A stretch of DNA of 64,000 nucleotides from Nitrospira sp. (GCA_030123605.1 CP126123.1:1178001-1242000), one strand, 5' to 3'; numbered from the stretch's first letter, positions 34,601 through 41,683 are shown. Program-made: numbers and translations. Notes: generated by a model from the sequence alone, not told the origin.

Positions 34601-34983
34601 GTGCTCAAGGCTCCGACTGGAGCCGCATCCTCGGCAATACGTTGGAGTCGTGCGATACCGGATTTCAGACGGAAGGCGTCCGGGGGCGGAGCCGGCACGG
34701 CGATCAGCCCGGCATAGAGAACGCCCCAGAACGCCTGCACGAAATCGAGCCCAGGGGGGTAGACCAGGAGCAGGCGCTCGCCCGGCTTGAAACGAGATTG
34801 GAGATATTCGGCGATCACGCTGGCCTTGGCGTCCAGTTCTCCGTACGTCAGAAGGGTGTCGTTGCTCACCCCATCACGCAGGAACACATAGGCCATCTGG
34901 TCCCGCTGATGGTCAGCCCGCCAACGCAGTACGTCAAGAATCGTTTCACAAGGGGGAATGGTTACGGCCGGATGTCTGACCAC
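25606..34983 (-). CDS. Nonribosomal peptide synthetase: FAAL-ACP-C-A-PCP-C-A-PCP-TE
   Basis: A 3125-residue multidomain enzyme making a lipopeptide. Domains: fatty-acyl-AMP ligase (about 1-585, YTSGSTSAPKG from Tyr179), ACP (Ser644 in LGIDSLMA), condensation (HHIAVDG at 835), adenylation 1 (YTSGSTGHPKG at 1326), PCP (Ser1733 in GGHSLL), condensation 2 (HHIISDQ at 1928), adenylation 2 (FTSGSTGQPKG at 2403), PCP (Ser2791 in GGYSLL) and type I thioesterase, whose nucleophile is Cys2921 in GGTCTGG rather than Ser. A fatty acid would be activated by FAAL, loaded and extended by two amino acids. A2 pocket residues read close to a glycine code; A1 has acidic positions. Start is GTG. Confidence 0.93.
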   Translation of the reverse strand: MVRHPAVTIPPCETILDVLRWRADHQRDQMAYVFLRDGVSNDTLLTYGELDAKASVIAEYLQSRFKPGERLLLVYPPGLDFVQAFWGVLYAGLIAVPAPPPDAFRLKSGIARLQRIAEDAAPVGALSTRQILALLCEEGPTGGSIRPEDWISLDDIGSGGSSCRTTAGPIPSALAYLQYTSGSTSAPKGAMVSHRNITAQCRCITDAGCYDAESVTLSWMPHFHDYGLVKGIIQPAWIGRPSYLMSPLTFLKRPLRWLEAIQRFQVTHSGGPNFAYRHCVDSIMVEDRLKLDLSGWRVASCGAEPIAPDTIDRFVETFAPAGFRREAFFPAYGMAEYTLLISLKLEGVPPTVQWLDPTALKQGVVRPADPTASPVRPVVGCGVPVGDTKVVIAHPETLSRCAAQQVGEIWLAGASTTQGYWNNPEDTSRTFGATLRDTGEGPFLRTGDLGFVKDGEVFVTGRLKDLLIVRGRNHYPQDIERTVERCHALCRAGGTAAFSLQEGGEEIVVVVQEVERQAEASNVEELVGAVRSAVSEQHDLHVATVVFIKAGSLPKTSSGKVQRRACREQFLAGGFSIIGQSVSQRLVQPAVATAPKPGDLRTLPSDAGRGRIEQDLRTLIADRLGCSQESIPCDRPVHRLGIDSLMAAELLHRVEEQFGVSLSLQTLLGGATLDDLAASIAQETVRSKRQPQTAMLPETTQAEQGNLCLLSDNQAALWFLSQLAPDSAAANVSVLLHLPPGIDEAALRQALERLAERHVTLRTTYETQQEIPVQRIHDRLPFSWTGHDATAWDWARLRREAMEAAARPFDLLHGPIWRAAFFQRKQSPFLLLVAHHIAVDGWSMTLLVDELKQHYTSTPVSCAGTTDKIDPAPASYSDFVGWHRTLLEGEEGHRLSEYWKTRLTGELPNYDVLYDRPQTTVEPSRYVWRAFHVERGLVERLKTFAKAEGTTLYALCLAALQVLLYRYTDQEDVVITTPSFGRSRSRFARTVGDFVNMLVLRDSLQADRTGRDLLAQARRTLLEALDHQDYPYARLVSDLRPARNLQRAPLAQVLFVLQPFRLLAELDGRTGLSTPSSPGEGSGAWEAYVIPQQNGQFDLCVELAESAQGLSGYVEYKEGLFTPERVARLQEHYVRVLEGLVADPATPIGLLPLMSEAERETVLAWGQPQKLIEVGQCLHRLIEAQVQRTPDAIAVRQDHEELTYRELNGRANRLAHYLRRRGVAPGVVVGLCLERSLNLIVGILGILKSGGAYLPLDADYPTDRLEYMLRDSQVRVLVTQQDQLGRLPATNPHTICLDSEWAAIARFPDSPVEGTEVPNNLAYVIYTSGSTGHPKGVMIEHRSIANYVQAITGIVGLTVRDRVLQFASLSFDTAAEEIFPCLTTGGTLLLRTPTMADSVSGFLDRCRDWQVTVLDLPTAYWHEVVAHMESERLVFPESVTTVIIGGERVLPQIVQRWVKLVGETVRLLNTYGPTETTVAATVSDLTGVGADGDLQGDLPIGRVVPHASVYVLDRHRQPVPVGVSGELYIGGVGVARGYSGRPDLTDATFIPDPFSIRAGARLYRTGDLVRWRSDGQLDYRGRVDRQVKIRGYRIELEEIEAVLNRHQDLKQAVVEVREDQPGDKRIVAFIVPRPHNRLGLVQLREQLRRQLPAHMIPSSFIELETLPLTVNGKVDRRALRVAADSRAGKVELTSEYLAPRDATEQMLAHIWSEILHVKDVGVQDNFFELGGHSLLATQLASRVQALFRVVLPLRQVFARPTIATLADVIRQAQGGNNRALETERRIITRGARGTPLPLSFAQERMWFLYQLSPDAAAYNIPASVRLHGPLNKAALRRSVDELVRRHDALRTTFTNIDGQPRQVIHPTLAPCWADDDVRMLQQELREPRALELATAEARRPFDLERGPLLRVQLIQLGEEDHVLVMNTHHIISDQWSYGVIARELVACYNAFLAGKPFVVQPELEIQYADFAQWQRAWLTGPALAEQLAHWKAKLIDLPVVALPSDRPRLPVHSFKGDHVSLDLSWALMNRLKQLSVREGVTLYMLFLTGFFVLLYRLTQQRDLVIGTPIANRNRLEIEELIGTFVNTLVLRTVVTGDLTFRDLLGKVRDLSLDAYAHQDIPFEKLVEELRPDRSQGGLPLVQVLFNFANTPFARTEFQHLSWTPYEVSRGAAQLDLGLSIDPYASRKAYLEFNTDLFDRTTVERWLTCYRHLMEVIAEQPEEKIGHVSIFTERERHRILQEWNATDMPFDREACFPQLFETQVTRTPDATAVTFEGIELSYGELNRRANRLAHRLREHGVGPDVVVPVFLERSLDLLISLLAIMKAGGAYLPLVPGLPARRLATMIEAGQAAVLVTDSRLLTSLPHHQLHVLCMDRDADLSARYPSDNPSPVSGSRHLAYVLFTSGSTGQPKGVEIEHRALTNFLLSMQREPGLTSRDVVMALTPLSFDIAGLELYLPLLAGAGIILANRRQAMDGAWLQRELDQGRVTFMQATPATWRIVLQAGWQGARSVKILCGGESLSRELAHELFARAGSLWNVYGPTETTIWSTLERVRTVDRPVSLGRPIANTQVYVLDSNREPVPVGIPGELYIGGTGLARGYRGAPHLTEERFVSSPFRTGERLYRTGDQVKWLPDGRLEYVGRIDHQVKLRGFRIELGEIESVLAEHPTVKQAVVIVREDVPGDKRLVAYVTAKDGQICDPQALRRSLRQTVPDYMVPTAIVPLVEVPLTPNGKVDRSALPIPSAEPVHAGSQAIEPRNRIELQLAAIWEQVLGITPIGIRDNFFALGGYSLLALRMFSAIEQTFGTRLPMALLFQAPTIEQLAVVLADEGCTVRWRSLVAVQPEGTQTPFFAVPGVGGNVLVFARLAKLLGHDQPFYGLQARGLDGKEKPFMRVEEMAAHYIDEIRSVQPQGPYLIGGTCTGGLAAYEIAQQLTAQGEKVILAVIESWHPRSYLTHWSRPPYLLWPILFMGMKIATYLRLMLGLPVREWPAFWSGKLKRLWSLMHHTEAAGDQDEFLYKDQVTYATFHAVARYRLKPLRAQVLNVIASKHPLTNSTEDTRLVFGEAAMEMSRTVYLPAEDSGRLFVAPQVQELAIQLRTFWQEAWAVLGHEPDESGKGPSSRAA

Positions 34984-35196
34984 AGAATGCTCAACCCCAC
35001 TGAGACCGAGAGGCGCGTAGGAATAGCGGCACGATGTGAGTCTACGGTGGAATGTTCGCTTTACAAAACAGAATCACCTTTTGCTCAATCACAGGATACC
35101 AATTCATGGAACAAGAAAATAATGTCCAAGCACATGATTTCATTTGAATCCTGCCATCGACCACGTTAAGCTGCTCGTCTTTGCCATCCCCGCCGC
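34984..35196. other. Low-GC intergenic region upstream of the synthetase operon
   Basis: About 210 bases, clearly less GC-rich than neighbours, containing the candidate promoter at 35060-35088 and no supported gene. Confidence 0.6.
35060..35088 (-). promoter_or_regulatory. Candidate sigma70 promoter of the synthetase operon
   Basis: On the minus strand TTGAGC (35083-35088) and TGTAAA (35060-35065) with a 17-base spacer, about 75 bases before the GTG start of the synthetase. Confidence 0.4.
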
Positions 35197-35286
<90 letters not shown>

Positions 35287-35513
35287 TACCTCGCTTGCGC
35301 GTAACGTCTGCAAGCGGACAAAGCCCTCCGAGATCTGGATCTTGCTCCCTCGACCCAGAGCCCACGTATCGGTTTTGGCAACGCGATCGTCCCCTCATGT
35401 TCCCCTCTCATTTTCGCACCGCTCACCTACCGATGCCAGGGGCCACCCATCTTCCAGTGGTCTGTTCGCTCTTCCTGATCCAGGCTAGTCTCTGGTCCAG
35501 CAAGGAGGAACAC

Positions 35514-35648
35514 ATGTTCGAACAAACAGAATTTGCGCTGGTGATGACGCTCTTGGCCCTGGTCGGAATCGCGCTGATGGCAGACGAGAAAATTGAAACG
35601 ACCTGCATGCAGATGGTGAACTGGATCAGGACGAGGGGCAGGCGCTAA
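35514..35648 (+). CDS. Small single-TM membrane protein, 44 aa
   Basis: A 44-residue peptide with an excellent ribosome binding site (AAGGAGG, 5 bases before ATG), which is the main reason to call it. It has one hydrophobic helix (FALVMTLLALVGIALMA) with an acidic N-terminal side and a basic C-terminal tail (NWIRTRGRR), so it should sit in the inner membrane with its C terminus inside. No family is recognised. Its stop overlaps by 4 bases the stop of the convergent DUF2779 gene. Confidence 0.6.
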   Translation: MFEQTEFALVMTLLALVGIALMADEKIETTCMQMVNWIRTRGRR

Positions 35649-37150
35649 CCGACTCGTCTCTTCAACTCCCGCCGCAGCTCGACCATCGCCAACGTATCCC
35701 GCTCACAGTACCGCAGCAAGGCCTCTCCGATCCGCGCCTTCTCGATCCAGTCACTGACCGCAAAGACCATGCGATAGTATTCGCAGGCGGCGGTTCCCCC
35801 GTCTTGAATGGCAAGGTCGCCATAACCCAAAGACGGAACCAGGGCGGGCAGAACCGCCTTGATCGAATAGCTGCCCTCGAAGGCGGGATGGTAGTAGTGG
35901 TCCTTGATCACCACGTGGAGATCCCACAACCGAGCTATGACACGCTTGAGGTCCTTTCGAAGCGAGGGGAATTCCTCCGCCAGCCGTTCCAGAATCGACC
36001 GTTCATAACTCGAATAGACACAGATACTGCCCTCCTTCCCCAGCGAATCCAGCAAGGTCACCGCCAGTTCTTCGCGTGGATCGCGCCCATCCCGACACAG
36101 GTACTCGGCGTGACCGAGCCTGCCGTCGCGCTGCTCGATGTGATTGGACCACTGGGTGGGAATCACCTGGTAGGGCTTGGTTTCAGTAAATTTCGGCACC
36201 GCCGGCATGAAGGTTTCAAAATCCAGGTGGTGAACCGGATAGACGATCCGTTCCAACGCCGCCCGCAACCCGTCCCCGATCCATTCCCGGTTGTCCTTCA
36301 CTCGACGCTGTACTGCCGTCAAGGGCACCTGGTCGGGAATATCGTCGAGGGTTTCGACACCCTGTTCCCGGAGCAGGGCGACGGTCTTGCTGCTACCCGG
36401 CAAATGATAGATCCAGCGAGGCGGTTTCTCCTTTGTGCAATGGGCCCAGAAGGGACATTCATAGGGACTATGACAATGTTCATCCGGCGCAACGGTCGGC
36501 GCCGCCAGCCTCTCCAGCATGACCTGCATCGCAGCCAGCCGCGCCGGAACCTCCGACAACCGCGGACGCACCGTCTCGCTCAAGGAACGCAACGCAAAGA
36601 GCCGGGTGAAATCGAGGTGCCGACCGTCGAACAGATAGTGCGTGTTCACGTGCATGAGGCAGATATCGGCCAGCGGCAGCCCGGCACCTTCCAGGACATA
36701 ACTTTGAATGGTGAGGTCATCCAGATGAGTCTGTTTCACCTTGGTGGACGATTTGACTTCGACAAGGCGCCAGGTCGATTCTCCCCGTTCATTTACCCCG
36801 ACTCGCTCCAGCACATCCACGCGAACCAACACGTGATTGAATTGGAAAGCCCCCTCGAAAATGGCGGGCACGGTAGGATCTTGCATGAGGGTCGCTGTCT
36901 GTTCTAGCGCCTCCTGGGATCGGCGGTATCCGGCCGTGACCAGACGACCACCGGGGAACCGTTGCCGTGCGAGTTCACCGAGATCCGTACCCATGTCGAG
37001 AATCGCCTGCATGGCGGCATCCGGTTTCGTGGCCAAGGCAGGGGCATGAACTTCCAGATAGAGGCGTTTGTGGCATTGGAGTCCCGACAGGTAGCGGGAT
37101 TTCGACAGCCGATGGGAGGTGCGGGCAGCGGGCTCCGGCGATATCAACAT
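35645..37150 (-). CDS. DUF2779 protein with Cas4/RecB-like nuclease N terminus
   Basis: A 501-residue protein. The N-terminal ~230 residues resemble a Cas4/RecB-type nuclease: RYLSGLQCHKRLYLEVH with the first Cys, the WRLVEVKSSTKVKQTHLDDL block with the catalytic Glu-x-Lys, and CPFWAHCTKE, two of the iron-sulfur cysteines. The C-terminal half is a DUF2779 or RNase-H-like exonuclease domain (HHLDFETFMPAVP, then ICVYSSYERSILERLAE and CERDTLAMVELRREL). The family is widespread, of uncertain role, presumed in nucleic acid processing or defence. TAAAAT occurs 4 bases before the ATG and no Shine-Dalgarno is seen. Confidence 0.78.
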   Translation of the reverse strand: MLISPEPAARTSHRLSKSRYLSGLQCHKRLYLEVHAPALATKPDAAMQAILDMGTDLGELARQRFPGGRLVTAGYRRSQEALEQTATLMQDPTVPAIFEGAFQFNHVLVRVDVLERVGVNERGESTWRLVEVKSSTKVKQTHLDDLTIQSYVLEGAGLPLADICLMHVNTHYLFDGRHLDFTRLFALRSLSETVRPRLSEVPARLAAMQVMLERLAAPTVAPDEHCHSPYECPFWAHCTKEKPPRWIYHLPGSSKTVALLREQGVETLDDIPDQVPLTAVQRRVKDNREWIGDGLRAALERIVYPVHHLDFETFMPAVPKFTETKPYQVIPTQWSNHIEQRDGRLGHAEYLCRDGRDPREELAVTLLDSLGKEGSICVYSSYERSILERLAEEFPSLRKDLKRVIARLWDLHVVIKDHYYHPAFEGSYSIKAVLPALVPSLGYGDLAIQDGGTAACEYYRMVFAVSDWIEKARIGEALLRYCERDTLAMVELRRELKRRVG

Positions 37151-37267
37151 TGGTATTTTAGGCTACCGAAGCGTCGGTCGTCTTGTCCAGCCCCGCCTGA
37201 ACAGGAGAGCGGAGCAGCAGGATGGAGCCGCCACGAACGGCGCGACATTCTGATAGGATGGCGCCCC

Positions 37268-38605
37268 ATGGCAAACGGTGTCGCGCAAATCAGACGGTCG
37301 GTCATGACTCTGGCCCTTCCCGTCACGGTCAGCAGCCTACTGCAACGGACCGAAGGCATCGTCGCCGTCTTCCTGGTCGGAGGGCTCGGTGCGATCCCCA
37401 TTGCCGCCGTCGGCTTGGGGCAATTGCTCGCCTTTATTGCCACCACTTTGGTTTCGGGCCTTTCAGTCGGGACAAATGTGATCGTCGCCCAACTCTGGGG
37501 CGCGCGCCGTCACGAAGAAGCGGGCCAGGCTGCCCGTCATTTTCTCGGACTCTCGCTGTTGGTCTCTCTTGGGTTGGTGACACTCGGCCTGACGCTGAAT
37601 CACCTTGTCATGGAGTTGCTCGGTGCGCAATCGGAAGTCATCACGCTCGCGCTGCCCTACTCCACGCTTATCTTCTTGGTGATCCCCTTCACGGTGTTCC
37701 TCCAAGTCCTGTCATCAATTCTACAAGGCACGGGTGATACCAAAACACCCATGTACGCCATGATCGTGGTGAATCTTCTGCACATCGCCGTCGCCTACCC
37801 ATTGATCTATGGCCGGTGGGGATTGCCGGCGCTGGGCGTGAAGGGCGCCGCCGTCGCGGTCGGGATCGCGGAAGCGATTGGCTCGCTCTACCTACTCGCC
37901 CGCTGTCGGCCGATCCTTCGCGGCTCGAAGAGGTTCCGACTCGATCTGGTGCGTACCATCTGGCAGGTGGGAGCACCGGTCTCCGGTGAACGTATCGTGC
38001 AGCAAGCGGGCATTCTGCTCTACACCAAGATCGTCCTGATCTATGGAACGGTTTCTTACGCCGCCCACCAGGTCGGATTGTCAATCGAATCCCTCTCATT
38101 CCTGCCCGGCTACGGCTTTGCCATTGCCGCCGCCACCATGGTGGGGCAGAGCATCGGAGCAGGGAAATACACCAGGGCCAAACTCGAAAACTGGGAAGCC
38201 AACCGGATGGCGACCGTCATCATGTCCGGTATGGGCATCCTGTTCTTCTTCTTTCCTTATGCCCTGCTCCGTGCCTTCACCGACGATGAGGCAGTCATCG
38301 AGCTGAGTACCGTATTTCTGAAGATCGTCGCACTCCTGCAGATTCCCTTGGCACTCACGATGGTGCTGGCCGGCTCGCTACGCGGCGCCGGCGACACACG
38401 GTTCATCATGATCGCGACCATGGTCGGCATGTGGGGCGTGCGGATCCCTATCGCCTTCGTCACGGGCTACTGGCTGACGATGGGGGTCTTCTACGTGTGG
38501 CTGGCGATGATCGCGGACTGGACGTTGCGCATGGTGCTGATGCTCTGGCGTTATCGGTCGGAGCGATGGAAAACGATTCAGATGCTCCGTTCCTCGACGA
38601 CATGA
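37268..38605 (+). CDS. MATE-family multidrug efflux transporter
   Basis: A 445-residue membrane protein with about 12 hydrophobic segments in two similar halves, as in MATE transporters, which export drugs or toxic metabolites using Na+ or H+ gradients. Typical stretches are LALPVTVSSLLQRTEGIVAV and GLGQLLAFIATTLVSGLSVG, then the VNLLHIAVAYPLIYG half-boundary and ILQGTGDTKTP with its counterpart SLRGAGDTRF. The ATG at 37268 is preferred because the first helix follows closely; TAGGAT lies 7 bases before it. The gene is divergent from DUF2779. Confidence 0.9.
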   Translation: MANGVAQIRRSVMTLALPVTVSSLLQRTEGIVAVFLVGGLGAIPIAAVGLGQLLAFIATTLVSGLSVGTNVIVAQLWGARRHEEAGQAARHFLGLSLLVSLGLVTLGLTLNHLVMELLGAQSEVITLALPYSTLIFLVIPFTVFLQVLSSILQGTGDTKTPMYAMIVVNLLHIAVAYPLIYGRWGLPALGVKGAAVAVGIAEAIGSLYLLARCRPILRGSKRFRLDLVRTIWQVGAPVSGERIVQQAGILLYTKIVLIYGTVSYAAHQVGLSIESLSFLPGYGFAIAAATMVGQSIGAGKYTRAKLENWEANRMATVIMSGMGILFFFFPYALLRAFTDDEAVIELSTVFLKIVALLQIPLALTMVLAGSLRGAGDTRFIMIATMVGMWGVRIPIAFVTGYWLTMGVFYVWLAMIADWTLRMVLMLWRYRSERWKTIQMLRSSTT

Positions 38606-38611
38606 ATTTGG

Positions 38612-39979
38612 TTAACCCTTGCCGTCCGCCGTACATTCCGGCGGCCTGACGGAGGGCCTCGTGTCCTTGCCTGATCCCACCCGCACCTCGATCCGGCCGA
38701 CCCCCTTCACATTGGCGCAGAGGTCGCCCAAGCCCGGCGTCACGAGACGATAGGGGCCGCCCTTGCCGTCGGGCAGAGGCTGGCCATCGAATTCATAGAG
38801 CAGCAACCCGAAGTCGCGCGCCTGTTGCAGCGTCAGCGTGGCCGCATACGCGCCGTCGATGGAATGGAAGGTCACATGGTCTGCATCGACCGAGAGGGCC
38901 GGAATCTCCAGCAGGCCTTTGACGCGGATGGCCCGGCCCCGCATCGACGGCATCAATTGGCTGACCTCCTCGACCTGATGTTCTTGCGGAAGTTGCGCCA
39001 GCACCGCACGTGTGAGCGAGACCGGCTGAACGACCGCCCCGTCGATCCGGACCACGCCGGCACCTGATGGTTCTCTCTCCGTGACGGTCTTGACCATCGC
39101 CGTCAGTGCTTCGTTCACCGGCGTGGGAATCCCTAATTGCCTGCCCATGCGCACGATGTAGCCGTTCAAAGAGTCGATCTCCGTCGGCCGGTTGGCCTTC
39201 CAGTCGTCGTACATCGAGGTGTGGATGTCGCGCAGTTCCTGTGTCCACTTGACCACCTTTTCCGCCATGTCCGGGGCCAGCGGCACCTTCAACGCCGCCG
39301 ACACAGCCATGACCTCGCCGACGATCTGTCGGATCACCCCCATCATCTCGGTATGGTCCAAGGCCTTCGCCACCCTGTCGTCGATCAAGACCGTGATTGG
39401 GTTGAAGACACAGTTCCAACACATCTTCTCCCATTTGCTCTTGCGGATGTCCTCGCTGAGCTGGCAGGAGATGCCGGCCTGCTTGAAAACCTCGGCGATC
39501 TGCAGAAGGCGCTCGCTCTTGTGCCCCATGAGTTCGCCGATCGCCACCCCGCCCCGCTTGTAATGTTCGATGACGCCCGGTTCGACGATCTTCGAATAGA
39601 TGAAGGCTACCCCACCGACCACACAGTCTCGCTGCAGCCGCGCCAGAATCCGATCTTCCGTATCGATGCCGTTCTGCAGCGTGAGAATCACCGTGCGGTC
39701 GGTCAGCACCGGCTCCAACTGCGTCATCACTTCGTCGAGGTCGTAGGCCTTCACGCCCAGGACGATGAGGTCTGGCTTGGCCAATTGTCGCGGATCGGAC
39801 GCAGCCGGCGGATGGACGGTGAACGTTCCTTTGGCGCTTCTGATCGTCAGGCCCCGCCGCGTGACTGCCTCCAGGGTCCCAGGCCGGAGGAGAAACGAGA
39901 CGTTCGGATTATTTTTCGCGAGATGGGCTCCGAAAAACCCGCCGACCGATCCCGCACCCACCATCATGATCTGATTCAT
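38612..39979 (-). CDS. Ketopantoate-reductase-like protein fused to a sulfite-oxidase-like C-terminal segment
   Basis: A 455-residue protein. Residues 1-305 are a PanE/ApbA-type NADPH-dependent ketopantoate reductase: MMVGAGSVGGFFGAHLAKN (Rossmann), LIVLGVKAYDLDEVM, LQNGIDTEDRI, KWEKMCWNCVFNPIT (with the catalytic Lys) and EIDSLNGYIVRMGRQLGIPTP. The remaining ~150 residues look like a molybdopterin-oxidoreductase (sulfite oxidase fold) segment: VTFHSIDGAYAATLTLQQAR followed by PLPDGKGGPYRLVTPG. GGGGAG lies 4 bases before the ATG at 39979, preferred over a GTG at 39991. The fusion is odd; see findings. The catalytic half suggests pantothenate/CoA biosynthesis. Confidence 0.8.
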   Translation of the reverse strand: MNQIMMVGAGSVGGFFGAHLAKNNPNVSFLLRPGTLEAVTRRGLTIRSAKGTFTVHPPAASDPRQLAKPDLIVLGVKAYDLDEVMTQLEPVLTDRTVILTLQNGIDTEDRILARLQRDCVVGGVAFIYSKIVEPGVIEHYKRGGVAIGELMGHKSERLLQIAEVFKQAGISCQLSEDIRKSKWEKMCWNCVFNPITVLIDDRVAKALDHTEMMGVIRQIVGEVMAVSAALKVPLAPDMAEKVVKWTQELRDIHTSMYDDWKANRPTEIDSLNGYIVRMGRQLGIPTPVNEALTAMVKTVTEREPSGAGVVRIDGAVVQPVSLTRAVLAQLPQEHQVEEVSQLMPSMRGRAIRVKGLLEIPALSVDADHVTFHSIDGAYAATLTLQQARDFGLLLYEFDGQPLPDGKGGPYRLVTPGLGDLCANVKGVGRIEVRVGSGKDTRPSVRPPECTADGKG

Positions 39980-40062
39980 GAGACTCCCCACTCGTTGCGT
40001 TCAAGAGGCGCGTACTATAGCATGCAGCCGCGCGCCTGAAACAGGGACGGCCGTGTCGCCGA

Positions 40063-40800
40063 ATGACCATGGGAGCAGGATCGACCCTCGGCCTCGTTCA
40101 ATCCAAACTGGCTCGGGCGCGCGCCGTCACGGTGCTCACCGGCGCAGGCATTTCCGCCGACAGCGGCGTGCCGACCTTTCGCAGAACCGACGGGCTCTGG
40201 CGGAAATACCGCGCGGAGGACCTCGCCACTCCGGAAGCGTTCGCCCGCAATCCACGATTGGTCTGGGAATGGTACGACTGGCGGCGTGAACTCATTGCCA
40301 CGAAACGGCCGAATCCGGCGCATGAGACCTTGGCCCAGATGGAACAACGGTTCGACCGGTTCTGGTTGATCACGCAGAATGTAGACGGACTCCACCGCGA
40401 CGCGGGCTCCCGACAACTCTCCGAGATTCACGGCAACATCTGGAGAGTCCGCTGCACCGCCTGCAGGCTGGTCACGGAGAATCGCGATGTGCCGATCTCC
40501 ATCCTTCCCCTGTGCCGGAGTTGCGGCGGACTCCTGCGTCCCCACATCGTCTGGTTCGGAGAAGCACTCGCGGAGGAAGACCTTCGAACGAGCAACGAGG
40601 CGTTGCGGAGCAGCGACCTCTGCTTGATCATCGGCACGTCGGGACTGGTCTATCCGGCGGCAGGATTCGCCTTGATCGCCAAGCAGGCCGGTGCGTTCGT
40701 CGTGGAAATCAACCTCGATGCCACACCACAATCGAGTATCGTCGATGTGGCGCTGCAAGGACGCGCGAAGGAGATCGTCCCGCTGCTATTGCAGGCGTGA
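40063..40800 (+). CDS. cobB: NAD-dependent protein deacylase (Sir2, CobB type)
   Basis: A 245-residue sirtuin: NAD-binding GAGISADSGVPTFR, TQNVDGLH with the catalytic His in SEIHGN, and a Cys4 zinc site (CTAC and CRSC). EWYDWRR holds the Tyr and Arg that, in class III sirtuins, bind succinyl or malonyl groups, so it may remove acyl groups other than acetyl. It would act on lysines in metabolic enzymes. It is convergent with the HAD gene; the two overlap by 15 bases at their 3' ends. Confidence 0.9.
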   Translation: MTMGAGSTLGLVQSKLARARAVTVLTGAGISADSGVPTFRRTDGLWRKYRAEDLATPEAFARNPRLVWEWYDWRRELIATKRPNPAHETLAQMEQRFDRFWLITQNVDGLHRDAGSRQLSEIHGNIWRVRCTACRLVTENRDVPISILPLCRSCGGLLRPHIVWFGEALAEEDLRTSNEALRSSDLCLIIGTSGLVYPAAGFALIAKQAGAFVVEINLDATPQSSIVDVALQGRAKEIVPLLLQA

Positions 40801-41511
40801 GAGCAGCGGCAACAGGTCGTTGAGGTCGGCGATCGTGATCCCGCTCGAAGGACTCGCACCTTCCCCGCGCGCCAACAACACCCCGGTCATGCCGACCGCC
40901 TCCGCACCCTTCACATCGTCCCGTTCGCTGTCGCCCACGTGGAGCGCCTCGGCGGGATCGACGGCATGTTTGTCCAAGGCCTGCTGAAAGATGCGAGCGG
41001 AGGGTTTGGCCGCATGGGCCAGGCTCGAAATGGTGATCGTATCGAAGTAGTCGGCGATCCCCAACCCCCGCAGGACGGAAAACAACCGCGAGTCGAAGTT
41101 GGAAATGATGCCCAATTCGAATGTTCGGTCTTTCAGGCGCTTGAGCACCTCCAACGTTTCCGGGTAGAGCCGCCAGCTTTCCGGCCGTTCGAACTGCGCG
41201 AACACCTCATCAAAAAATTCGTCGAACCCTTCGAACATCCCGACGCGATAAAAGACGTTGTGCACGATGTCGAACCACCACAGACGCTCCGACTGTTTGA
41301 TCGCGGCCGGCTGGGTGGCGGCAAATACCGGCGGCGGCGCCTCACGGAATGCCCGCGTGAAGGCCGCTTTGATCGATGCCAACGACTCGGGATTTTTCCT
41401 GAACCCATGTTTCACAGCGCACTGCAGATAAATGTCCGCGACGGACCCGTGAACATGGAACAGGGTGTCGGCTGCATCGAAGAACACCACTTGAATTCGA
41501 CCATGGGTCAT
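40786..41511 (-). CDS. HAD-superfamily hydrolase (phosphatase-like)
   Basis: A 241-residue HAD protein with GAGGTC 3-6 bases before the ATG. Motif I is FFDAADTL, in which the Asp two positions after the nucleophile is Ala, as in the HDHD3/REG2-like branch; motif II lies in GIISNFDS and motif III/IV in KPSARIF and HVGDSERDDVKGAEAVGM. The cap is helical. Such proteins are often epoxide hydrolase-, haloacid dehalogenase- or phosphatase-like; the substrate cannot be told. It faces the sirtuin gene. Confidence 0.8.
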   Translation of the reverse strand: MTHGRIQVVFFDAADTLFHVHGSVADIYLQCAVKHGFRKNPESLASIKAAFTRAFREAPPPVFAATQPAAIKQSERLWWFDIVHNVFYRVGMFEGFDEFFDEVFAQFERPESWRLYPETLEVLKRLKDRTFELGIISNFDSRLFSVLRGLGIADYFDTITISSLAHAAKPSARIFQQALDKHAVDPAEALHVGDSERDDVKGAEAVGMTGVLLARGEGASPSSGITIADLNDLLPLLSRLQ

Positions 41512-41632
41512 CGTGACCTCTAGCTCCTCATATTCAGTTTCGCATCTGTGGAGCGAGCGCCTACTGGATGGCGGCTGGATTCTAGGCAGTCGCGTTCGGT
41601 CAAGTCAAAGCCCGTCCGGTTTCAGTCTTTTC

Positions 41633-41662
41633 TTTGACAGGTCAAAAGGCCTTTGTTAGCGT
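41633..41662 (+). promoter_or_regulatory. Candidate promoter with a palindromic operator
   Basis: TTGACA (41634-41639), 17-base spacer, TAGCGT (41657-41662). The -35 sits inside the perfect inverted repeat TTTGAC-AG-GTCAAA (41633-41646), a possible regulator site for the response regulator gene that starts at 41684. Confidence 0.4.
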
Positions 41663-41683
41663 CGCACTAGCGGTTCAACATCG

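Noticed and set aside
35292..35316. Inverted repeat CGCTTGC/GCAAGCG after the tRNA gene as terminator
   Set aside because: An 11-base loop and no T-tract on either strand; too weak to call.
35804..36907. 367-codon plus-strand frame opposite DUF2779
   Set aside because: Antisense of a protein with clear nuclease motifs; low-complexity composition.
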